Source of the DNA: Rhizobium favelukesii
GTDB lineage: Bacteria; Pseudomonadota; Alphaproteobacteria; Rhizobiales; Rhizobiaceae
DNA: 64,000 nt
Assembly: GCF_000577275.2 (NCBI RefSeq)
Contig: NZ_HG916855.1
Span: 434,001-498,000, forward strand
Direction of reading: 5' to 3'
Position numbers and translations under genes: made by a program. Shown here piece by piece: positions 26,389 to 34,460 of the stretch. Below the pieces are notes generated by a model, which saw only the letters and a list, made by a program, of their open reading frames with translations, did not search any database and was not told where the DNA came from. Positions within the stretch are counted from its first letter, which is position 1, and every line of letters starts with the position of its first letter.

Positions 26389-27618
26389 ATGATCTCCGTC
26401 CGGCGTGCCGGCCACACGGTAGCCATCGACCGCTATGCTAACCGCGCTCAAGATCACGCCTCGTGTTTGCAGATGGAACGGCGTCGCAAGGGAACAGGCG
26501 GACTAATCATGGTGCCACCTAGCCGACTGATTGAACCAGCTCTGGGTATCGGTGCCCTTCTGCTACTGACTGTTGGTTGCACACTTGTGCTTTGGCCCTT
26601 CCTGTCGGCAATCCTGTGGGCCGCAGTAATTTGTTTCTCGACCTGGCCAATCTACCGCCAATGCGAACGTGCTGTCGGGGGCTACCGAGCGCCGGCTGCC
26701 GCAGCTATGACGATATTGGTGGTCATTGTTGTGGTCGCACCGCTTGCTGTCCTCGTAACGGCGCTCGCCGACGACATAACCAAACTCGCCGGGGGAATAA
26801 CGCGCGTCCTGGAGCAGGGTCCTTCCGCGCCACCCAACTGGGTGAGAGGCCTGCCGATTGTTGGCGAGAGCGTGGCTGCTTACTGGGAAAACCTCACTGA
26901 CGACGCTCCTGCATTTATCGTCGAGCTCAAGAGGCTGACCGGTCCTGTCACCGATATTGCTCTCGCTGGCGGGGCAGCTTTCGGCACCGGCCTCCTCGAA
27001 CTCGGGCTAAGCATATTCATCACCTTCTTTTTGTTCCTGCACGGCCGACGCATGATCAGTTTCATGCGTCAGATCAGTGAGCGCGTTGCAGGTCCTCGTG
27101 CCAAGAGGTTGCTCACGATAATCGGCATGACCGTGAAGGGTGTCATCTACGGAATGATCGGAACGGCCCTTGCGCAAGGCCTACTGGCTGGCATCGGTTT
27201 CTGGATCGCCGGCGTACCTCAATCGCTGTTATTGGGCTGCCTGACCTTTGCGCTGTCGTTTGTGCCCGTCGGACCACCGTTCTTGTGGGGACCGGTTGCC
27301 CTTTGGTTGCTCCTGCAAGGATCAGTAGGATGGGGCATCTTCATCGCGATCTGGGGCTTGCTTCTCGTCAGCAGCATTGACAATTTCCTTCGACCGTATC
27401 TGCTTAACCAAAACAGCAACCTACCTGTGCTGCTCGGCCTGTTTGGGCTTATTGGCGGTGTCTTGGCGTTCGGCCTGATTGGGCTTTTTCTCGGGCCGAC
27501 CTTGTTGGCGGTTGCCTACAACCTTTTTCTCGAGTGGGCTGCAGCGCAAACTAAAGACCGCATACAATCTGCGTCCCCGATCCCTGCTTCTGACCAGCAT
27601 TTGGGATCTAGTAGATGA
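26389..27618 (+). CDS. AI-2E family transporter (PerM-like membrane protein)
   Basis: A polytopic protein of up to 409 residues with about eight membrane segments (for example GIGALLLLTVGCTLVLWPFL, VVVAPLAVLVTAL, ELGLSIFITFFLFL, GLIGGVLAFGLIGLFLGP). The late PVGPPFLWGPVALWLLLQG and SSIDNFLRPYLL segments are family signatures. Members export small molecules or act as Na+/H+ antiporters; TqsA of E. coli affects autoinducer-2. ATG 26389 has AGGGAGC upstream, but the first 40 residues are not family-like, so a start at the MVPPSR methionine near 26510 is possible. The gene appears intact. Confidence 0.8.
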   Translation: MISVRRAGHTVAIDRYANRAQDHASCLQMERRRKGTGGLIMVPPSRLIEPALGIGALLLLTVGCTLVLWPFLSAILWAAVICFSTWPIYRQCERAVGGYRAPAAAAMTILVVIVVVAPLAVLVTALADDITKLAGGITRVLEQGPSAPPNWVRGLPIVGESVAAYWENLTDDAPAFIVELKRLTGPVTDIALAGGAAFGTGLLELGLSIFITFFLFLHGRRMISFMRQISERVAGPRAKRLLTIIGMTVKGVIYGMIGTALAQGLLAGIGFWIAGVPQSLLLGCLTFALSFVPVGPPFLWGPVALWLLLQGSVGWGIFIAIWGLLLVSSIDNFLRPYLLNQNSNLPVLLGLFGLIGGVLAFGLIGLFLGPTLLAVAYNLFLEWAAAQTKDRIQSASPIPASDQHLGSSR

Positions 27619-27757
27619 TGTCGCGAGGAATGGAGCAGCATTCGGCGGAGGCCGGGTTGTCGGCGAAAGCCGTAGAGAAGGGATATGTAGTTCCAGAGGT
27701 CGGTCTTGCGGTTCAAGGCGATCCGACGACCGCCCGTTCAAACGGTCGCCGGTTCAG

Positions 27758-28129
27758 CTATTTGGCCGCGTGCCAAACTCCCCCAACGCCATCGCCGTTG
27801 GCTTCACCGGCTTTCTTATCCTCGACATAGGTGTAGAGCGGCTTGCCCTCGTAGGCCCACATCTCTTTGCCATCCGCAGCTTTGACTAGAGTCCATTCGC
27901 CTTCTGCCTTGGCCTTGGCTCCGGCGTGGAACGCCGGCCACTTCTTCAGGCAATCCTTATCGCAGTTGGATTTGCCTTTTGTATCTTTGTCGAAGGTGTA
28001 AAGGACCATGCCATTTTCAGTAGCCAGGATCTTGCCCATTTTCGTGTCCACCGTCTTGGCAGGCTCGGCCGCAAAAGCAGACCCGGCTAAAGCAGTTAAC
28101 GCACCTATCGCGATCAATATCGTTCTCAT
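27758..28129 (-). CDS. Secreted Lipoprotein_15/COG4315-type repeat protein
   Basis: A 123-residue secreted protein with signal peptide ILIAIGALTALAGSAFA and two copies of the family repeat: GKILATENGMVLYTFDKDTKGKSNC and KEMWAYEGKPLYTYVEDKKAG. A CDKDCLKKWPAF segment carries two cysteines. These match the 'secreted repeat of unknown function' family. No lipobox cysteine follows the signal peptide, so it is probably periplasmic. It stands alone, upstream of the IS66 insertion. Confidence 0.85.
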   Translation of the reverse strand: MRTILIAIGALTALAGSAFAAEPAKTVDTKMGKILATENGMVLYTFDKDTKGKSNCDKDCLKKWPAFHAGAKAKAEGEWTLVKAADGKEMWAYEGKPLYTYVEDKKAGEANGDGVGGVWHAAK

Positions 28130-28260
28130 GATTTTTCTCCCATTCGGCAGTGCCGGCGGAATGCCAGCAGTACCCGATCTAACGTAAGCGGGTAGGCCAT
28201 CCCACGTAGCGCGGCATCGAAAGATCGCTCATTTTCGGCATGAATCATGCGGAGAAACCT

Positions 28261-28646
28261 ATGAGCGACAGTGTGAATCAGGCTCGTGCCTTTGAGGTTC
28301 TGACGGCGACACCAATACGGACGAGGCGCAAGCCACGAGATTGGCCGGATGCTGAGAAGGCTCGGCTGATTGCGGAGACATTGCTGCCGGGGGCGAATGT
28401 ATCAGCGATCGCCCGCGCTGAGGGGCTAGATCCCTCGCAGCTTTACGGCTGGCGTCGCAAGGCATTGGCCTCGGGATCGGTTGTGCCCCTTTCGAAAGAG
28501 GCTAATGAAAGGGTTAGTTTCGCGCGCGTCGAAGCTGTTGCAAGTTCGCCGGTGGAATCGTCATGGGTGACGTCGTGGTGCGCGTGGCCGGGGATATCGA
28601 GCCGGATCATCTTGCCAAGATCCTACGGGCGGTGCGCAAGGCATGA
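28261..28646 (+). pseudogene. tnpA: IS66 tnpA, single-base frameshift
   Basis: The frame from ATG 28261 gives the helix-turn-helix part: PDAEKARLIAETLLPGANVSAIARAEGLDPSQLYGWRRKAL in positions 25-65. After GTGGAATCG at about 28552-28560 the expected C-terminus (MGDVVVRVAGDIEPDH, then LAKILRAVRKA) continues in a different frame to the TGA at 28646. Loss of one A in GTGGAAATC would explain it. TnpA is a DNA-binding accessory protein essential for IS66 transposition, so the copy is probably immobile. Confidence 0.8.
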
Positions 28647-28987
28647 TTGCGTCTGGCGTTGTTGTTTACGTCTCCTGCCAACCGGTCGACTTTCGCAAGG
28701 GAGCGGCTTCGTTGATGGCTTTGGTCAGGGATGGCGGTCTCGACCCGTTCAATGGCGCCCTCTATGTGTTCCGTTCCAAGCGGAAGGACCGTGTCCGGAT
28801 CGTGTGGTGGGATGGCAGTGGGGTCTGTCTCTATTCGAAAGTTATCGAAGGAAACGGCTTTTGCTGGCCGGCTGCGACGGCGGCGCGCATCCGTCTGGAT
28901 CATGCCCAGCTCATGGCCCTTCTGGCCGGAATGGACTGGAAGAGGATCCTCCCGGCGGCAATCAGGAGGCCGCTTTCGACAGGCTGA
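28643..28987 (+). CDS. tnpB: IS66 accessory protein TnpB
   Basis: A 114-residue IS66 Orf2 protein: VVVYVSCQPVDFRKGAASLMALV, DPFNGALYVFRSKRKDRVRIVWWDGSGVCLYSK in pieces, and a C-terminal LLAGMDWKR. The start overlaps the tnpA stop (ATGA), giving coupled translation. It appears intact. Confidence 0.88.
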   Translation: MIASGVVVYVSCQPVDFRKGAASLMALVRDGGLDPFNGALYVFRSKRKDRVRIVWWDGSGVCLYSKVIEGNGFCWPAATAARIRLDHAQLMALLAGMDWKRILPAAIRRPLSTG

Positions 28988-30520
28988 ATCCCTCCAAGAA
29001 ATCCGACGCATGTTGCTGTAAACGCTAGGAAAAGTTCACAATTTGTGATCTACTTCCTGCTATGGCGTTCTCTGCTTCGGACCTTCCTGACGACGTTGAT
29101 GCACTCAAGGCGATGATCGTCGCCATGAGCGCAGAAGGCGCCGCTGCCCGAGCGGAGATCACCCGGCTTGAGGCGCTCAAGAAGGATACGGACGAGCGGA
29201 TAGCCACTCTCACTGCGATTGTGAAAGTGCTTGAGCGGGCTCAGAAAGGCACGCGCTCGGAACGGCTGCGACTGGGGATCAACGACGATCAGATCGACTT
29301 TGCGTTCGAGGAAGTCGAGACCGGTCTGGCAGCGATCGACAGCGAGCTCGACCAGTCACGGAAAGACAAGCCGAAGCGGGAAGCACGCCCGCGCAAGGGC
29401 TTTGGCGCCCATCTCGAGCGCATTGAGGAGGTCATCGAGCCTGAAATCCCCGAAGAATGCCGAGGGCTGGAAAAGGTTTTGATTGGCGAAGACCGATCCG
29501 AGCGGCTCGATGTCATCGCGCCGAAGTTCAGGGTCATCGTTACCCGCCGGCCTAAATACGCATTCAGAGGGCGTGACGGTGTGCTGCAGGCTCTAGCGCC
29601 TTGCTATATCATCGAAGCCGGGCTGCCGAGCGAACGGCTCCTGGCTTACATCGCCGTGTCCAAATATGCCGACGGCCTTCCGCTCTACCGTCAGGAAACA
29701 ATCTACCTGCGCGATAGCGTGACGCTGAGCCGCTCGTTGATGGCTCAATGGATGGGACATCTCGGCTTCGAGCTCAAGATCCTTGCGGATTACATCCTGG
29801 AGAAAATCAAAGCAGGTGAAAGGATCTTTGCCGACGAAACGACATTGCCGACCCTGGTGCCTGGTTCGGGAAAAACAATGACGGCATGGCTGTGGGCCTA
29901 TGCACGTGATGATCGGCCGTTCGGGGGATCAGGGCCACCAATGGTCGCCTATAGATTTGAAGACAGCAGAGGCGGGCGCTGTGTGGCCCGTCACCTGAGC
30001 GGCTTCAACGGCATTCTCCAGGTGGATGGGCACGGCGCCTATACGAGCATGGTCAAAGAGCAGGTCAAGGCCGGCAGCAAGGAGACCATCGCGTTGGCAG
30101 GGTGCTGGGCGCATGTCAGGCGCAAATTTTACGAACTCCATATCGGTGGTATCAATCAGGCCGCGACAGCCTCGGTGAAGGCGATGACCGAGTTGTGGAA
30201 GGTCGAGGACGAGATCCGGGGAAAGGATGCCAACATCCGTGCTGCCGCACGACAAGAGCGGTCTGCGGCCATTGTCGCCAACCTTTTTGACATCTGGGAA
30301 AAGGAGCTGGCGAAGGTCTCTGGCAAGTCCAAGACCGCGGAGGCGATCCGCTATGCAATGACCCGCCGACAATCTCTGGATCGCTTTCTCGGTGACGGCC
30401 GCATCGAGATTGACTCCAATATCGTCGAGCGCGCAATCCGTCCCCAAACGATCACACGGAAGAATAGTCTATTTGCCGGAAGCGACGTTGGCGCGTCATA
30501 CTGCTCATCTGATGATGTCC

Positions 30521-32596
30521 TTATAATAAAAGGGGATTTTGAACCAGATCCTGAGATCTCGGGCGCCGTGATCGCCTGGCATCGGCTTCGCGGCGCACGA
30601 CGTCGTGCTGGAGGTCGGAAAGTCGAACGATCCAAGGCGCCCCGGTGCATAGCTGGCGCGCCGGAAGGGCGCCGCTGCTGACCATCCGATAGGCCGTAGC
30701 TCGACTCACCTTCAGAATGTCCGCGGCCTCATCGAGGGTTCTCTCACCGCGTTCGGCCCGCTCACCTTCTCGATAGACGGAGATACCATGGATGTTGCGA
30801 AGACTGCAGACGTGGCTTCGCGTCCAGCTGGCGCCATGCCCGGTCCGCTTGCCGGAACGGTTCAGGATCGCTGCGATTGACAAATCAGGTAACTGCCTGG
30901 CCAAAGCGCGCACGAGATCAACGACATCAGCCTTAACTGCCCAGCGGGTCTGGCCGATCTTGTTCTTCCTCACTGTCATCCGGGTATGATCGCCACCTTG
31001 CCAATGAATGATGATCGCCAATGTGTCGTCGACGATATCGACGATAATTTCCGTGATCAGTAACCGAATGATCTTTTTGCGCGTCTCGGTGGATACACTG
31101 GGGCTGTCCCATGCCTGCCCCAGGTCGCTACCGAGCTTCATCAGTCTTGCACAGTCATCTGCCGATAGTGCGGGCATGTCACGGTCGGTCGAGAGCGTCT
31201 CAAGCTCGATCTCTAGGTCACGCAATTGGATCAGCTTCTCATTCCAGCGCCTTTCCAACTCGCCCGCGACCAACCGATTGTCGGGATCGACAGCGTCATA
31301 CTGGCGGCGCGCCCGGGCAGCCTCGTATTGTGCTTGCTTGATTGAGTTCTCGAGTTGCTGATGCTTATCGCTATGACGCTGAGTGTGCGCCTCCATTGCT
31401 CGCAAGGCCGCCTCGATTCCGAGAGGTTGCAACCGTTCGAGAACCTCCTGCGCGACGGCCCGATCAACTCGCATGCCACCGAAGCCGATACAGTTGCCGA
31501 CCGCCATGTCGCCGAACGTGCCGCGACAAACATATCGCTGCGTATTGCCGCCTTTCCCAGAGTATTGAATATGCAGTCGGCGACCGCAGCGACCGCAGCG
31601 GAATAGTCCGGGCAATAAAGCTTCGCCACGTCTTATCGAACCTCGTCCCATGTAGCTTTTTCCATTCGCATTCTCGGCGATCAGATGCTGATTCCTTTCA
31701 AACTCGGCCCAGCTAATATAGCCTTCATGATGGTCGTGGATCAAAACCTCCCAGTCCTTCGAATTACGCCGCAACGTATCACGGGTGACCCGTTTGCGCC
31801 CATTCTTGATCATCACACGTGTCGCACGCCGGCCGTAGGCGTAGGAGCCGGCGTAGACCGGGTTTGTCAGTATGTGATGAAGGGTGTGATAAACCGGAGC
31901 TTTCCACTCGATCGGCCGTTTGCCGCGCCCTTGAATGACAGACGGGACCAAGACATTCTCTTGCCTGAACCAGAGCAACACCTGGCGGACGGTCTGCAGT
32001 TCGGCGAATTTGCGAAAGACGAGCAGAATGCTCTCCTGAACGCGCCGATCTGGATCCTTCTCGACACGGGCATCATCCGTCTTCACGTATCCGACGGCAA
32101 CGGTGAGATGAAGGTCGCCGCGCCGCGCCTTTTGGCGCATGGCCTCGACGGATCGTTGCCGAACACGGATAACTCCATCTCGCTCATAGTGCCCTTCATG
32201 CCAAGAAGGAGACGATCGTTAGGCGAGCGCGGATCGTAAATAGCCTCTTCATCGACGATCAGAGTGCCGACCAGACCACAAAATTCCAGCAAGGTGTGCC
32301 AATCACGGCCATTGCGCGCCAGACGTGAGGCCTCAAGCGATACGACTGCTCCCACCCCGACCTTCACATATCGCCGCCAACAGCTTCTCGAATCCCGGGC
32401 GGGCCGTGCCACCTCCGGATCGTCCAAGGTCATCGTCCACGATCTCGACGGTCTCCCAACCCAACTGTCGAGCACGCTCGACTAAGCTGTACTGCCGTCT
32501 TTGGCTTTCCAGATTATTGGCAACTTGGTAGGCCGTCGACTGCCGGACGTAGACGAAGGCGCTAAGGCTAAGATGGTCGGCAGTGATCTTACTCAT
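30521..32596 (-). pseudogene. Large serine recombinase with two compensating frameshifts
   Basis: The N-terminus from ATG 32596 has AFVYVRQSTAYQVANNLESQRRQY with the catalytic serine in the YxRxS motif. The middle of the catalytic domain (SLEASRLARNGRDWH, LLLGMKGTMSEMELS) is in a shifted frame between about 32357 (one extra base in CCCC) and 32160 (one missing base), after which the first frame resumes. The rest has the recombinase domain (NPVYAGSYAYGRRAT), a zinc ribbon (GLFRCGRCGRRLHI), a coiled coil, and a C-terminal excisionase-like helix-turn-helix (LDEAADILKVSRATAYRMVSSG). Full length would be about 690 residues. Confidence 0.82.
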
Positions 32597-32765
32597 TGCC
32601 CGCCTCCTTTCCGCCGTCGGCGCGCCGCTTGCCGGCCAGCTTTGCCGCCGCTTCTGTCAACAGTAGTTGCAGGAGTGTTAAGGCTTCCCGGCGCTGGGTG
32701 TCGCTCAGGTCTACCGGCCGGGCTGTCACGAACAGATCCAATTGCATGCGAAATTGCTTTCTCAT
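32589..32765 (-). CDS. 58-residue protein of the recombinase element
   Basis: A small frame from ATG 32765 encodes MRKQFRMQLDLFVTARPVDL, a helical SDTQRREALTLLQLLLTEAA stretch, and a basic tail ending GNE. Its last codons overlap the recombinase start (ATG 32596), so it is translationally coupled. The amphipathic helix and tight coupling argue that it is real. Similar small ORFs often precede recombinases of this type; the function is unknown, possibly a directionality or assembly factor. Confidence 0.6.
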   Translation of the reverse strand: MRKQFRMQLDLFVTARPVDLSDTQRREALTLLQLLLTEAAAKLAGKRRADGGKEAGNE

Positions 32766-33090
32766 GGCTTATCCCTTCGGCTTCTTGCACCGAGCGACAG
32801 GGTACGAGAGAATCAATGAAAGCGCGCAGTTCAATAAGCTTCGTTGCCGAAAGGCGCGGCTCGGCTACAATCTCGATCGAACTTGCCGCAGGATCAAACA
32901 TCCATGCGGGGATTTGAAATGAGCCACCATGGACTTGTCGAATCAGCAGATAATGAACACCTTCGTGCTCATGGCTGCCGGTTACCAATACGGTTTGGTC
33001 AACCAGTGGATGGAAGGGATAAGTGACCTTGGATTCGAATGCCAGAAACCCGGCATTATGAACCCGGCTTCGAAGGCGGTGGCAACACAT
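32593..33090 (-). CDS. DUF5372-like protein of the recombinase element
   Basis: The frame encodes VTYPFHPLVDQTVLVTGSHEHEGVHYLLIRQVHGGSFQIPAWMFDP in positions 22-67 and a later ATKLIELRAFIDSLV, the pattern I associate with DUF5372-type proteins next to serine recombinases. The ATG at 33090 lies in the flanking IS66 sequence, so the native start is probably lost or lies near 33020. The C-terminal 60 residues overlap the 58-residue gene and are probably not native; a frameshift near 32780 would end the protein at KKPKG and a stop. Function unknown. Confidence 0.5.
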   Translation of the reverse strand: MCCHRLRSRVHNAGFLAFESKVTYPFHPLVDQTVLVTGSHEHEGVHYLLIRQVHGGSFQIPAWMFDPAASSIEIVAEPRLSATKLIELRAFIDSLVPCRSVQEAEGISHEKAISHAIGSVRDSPAGRPERHPAPGSLNTPATTVDRSGGKAGRQAARRRRKGGGQ

Positions 33091-33264
33091 GGGCCACGAT
33101 CGCCACGCTTTTGCAGACAGCTAAAATGAACAACGTCGATCCGCTCGCCTGGCTGACACAGACCTTAGTTCGCATGGCCAACGGATGGCCCGCGCAGGAT
33201 ATCGACACTCTAATGCCCTGGAACTTCGAGTCGAGCGTGGTCGGCTAACCGCTTACGATCTAAC

Positions 33265-33499
33265 TGACAAAAACGCCCAACTATGAAAGCAGTTCCGCCC
33301 ACGGGGGCACGAACACGACAGGCCAGCAATGGTTATAACGTCCGCGAAGCGCCAATGACGGTTATCAGCGGCAAAGTCTTCGCGTCATTAAATTGCATTA
33401 CATGATTGAACTGAAGGTATAGAGTGACTTGTCGGCAACCACTGAACGGGCGTTGCTGCTTGAGAGCGAAGCGCTCTCGCCCCAACAAGGGGATTCCTC
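33265..33499. other. Non-coding leader with two hairpins
   Basis: No gene is seen between the IS66 target duplication and the small gene at 33500. Near its end GAGAGCG-AAG-CGCTCTC and CCCC-AACAA-GGGG can form adjacent hairpins close to the ribosome site AGGGGA. Confidence 0.35.
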
Positions 33500-33784
33500 A
33501 TGTCCCTTCCAAGACTTGAGCACAACGGGATATTCTCACCCTACGATCTGGGTAGGTTGCGAGCCGAAATCGATGCATGGTGCGAAAGAGACGCAAGTGA
33601 TTACACCCAGATTGGACGGTCCTGCGATAACGGCACGATAGTCACGAACAGACCGGTATTGCCGCAGCACATGCTTCTCTCGTTCCGCACAACCAGCACC
33701 ACCTTAGCCAGACGGGCCAAACGCAAAGGCGGTGCTTTCACGGTTCGGGAGCGTGTGCAAGGCAGACCTGCATCCATCGAGTAA
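33500..33784 (+). CDS. Hypothetical protein, possibly truncated
   Basis: A 94-residue frame with AGGGGA before the ATG. The N-terminal SLPRLEHNGIFSPYDLGRLR and AEIDAWCERDASDYTQ look like a small rhizobial protein, while residues after about 45 do not, suggesting that the gene was cut by the arrival of the neighbouring IS5 element. No family assigned. Confidence 0.35.
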   Translation: MSLPRLEHNGIFSPYDLGRLRAEIDAWCERDASDYTQIGRSCDNGTIVTNRPVLPQHMLLSFRTTSTTLARRAKRKGGAFTVRERVQGRPASIE

Positions 33785-34460
33785 TGAGGTCAGCGTCTGA
33801 CCGCTTTCCACCCATTGCGGTCCTTGCGGATCGTGGGATGTGGGGCGGCTTCGGGCCAACAGGGGAGTGGCATTTCCACTTGCGTCGTCTTCGACGGATT
33901 GATTCAATGGTTGCGCAAGGAGGCGCTGCCATGAGTGATTTGATGCTGTTGTCCGAGGCGCAGATGCGCCGCATTAAGCCATACTTTCCATGGTCGCACA
34001 GTATTCCGCGAGTGGACGACCGCCGGATCATCAGTGGTATTGTCTTCGTTATTCGGAACGGATTGCGCTGGCGCGACGCGCCTAAAGAATATGGTCCCCA
34101 CAAGACGATTTATAATCGCTTCATCCGATGGAGCAGGCTTGGTGTGTTCAGTCGAATCTTAGCCGAACTCGCAGCCAAACGCGGCAAGCCGGAACAATTG
34201 ATGATCGATGCTACCCATTTGAAAGCACATCGGACGGCAGCTAGCCTGCTAAAAAAGGGGATGTTCCTAGACGTATCGGGCGGACCAAAGGTGGTTTGAA
34301 TTCGAAACTACACGCGGTTTGCGATGGCCAGGGCCGACCTTTGGTCATGTTGCTAAGCGAAGGCCAGATGAGCGATTACAGAGGGGCCGCTCTTATGCTC
34401 AAAGCCTTGCCCAAGGCCAAAGCAATGCTTGCAGACAAGGGATACGACCCCGACTGGTTT

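Larger units (their letters stand above)
30488..33072. mobile_element. Serine-recombinase element inserted in IS66 tnpC
   Basis: About 2585 bp separate the two halves of tnpC. It encodes, leftward, a DUF5372-like protein, a 58-residue protein and a large serine recombinase with a zinc ribbon. The dinucleotide CG occurs at both junctions (30486-30487 and 33071-33072), consistent with the 2-bp crossover core of a serine recombinase rather than a transposase-type duplication. No terminal inverted repeats are apparent. Confidence 0.75.
29062..33248 (+). pseudogene. tnpC: IS66 transposase TnpC, interrupted by serine-recombinase element
   Basis: From ATG 29062 the frame carries the N-terminal leucine-rich and LZ_Tnp_IS66 region, a zinc-binding-like segment, and the DDE domain (ERIFADETTLPTLVPGSGKT, GCWAHVRRKFYEL, GRIEIDSNIVERAIRPQTITRKNSLFAGSD in positions about 455-475). 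It breaks at 30487. The remaining C-terminus, GGGNTWATIATLLQTAKMNN and ANGWPAQDIDTLMPWNF, resumes at 33073 and stops at 33248. Joining 30487 to 33073 restores one uninterrupted reading frame of about 534 residues. Confidence 0.88.
28184..33256. mobile_element. IS66-family element with perfect 8-bp target duplication
   Basis: The left end GTAAGCGGGTAGGCC (28184) and right end GGCTAACCGCTTAC (to 33256) form the terminal inverted repeat. Identical 8-bp GATCTAAC flank it at 28176-28183 and 33257-33264, as expected for IS66. The element carries tnpA (frameshifted), tnpB and tnpC. tnpC is split by a 2585-bp serine-recombinase element, without which the IS would be about 2.49 kb. Confidence 0.9.
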
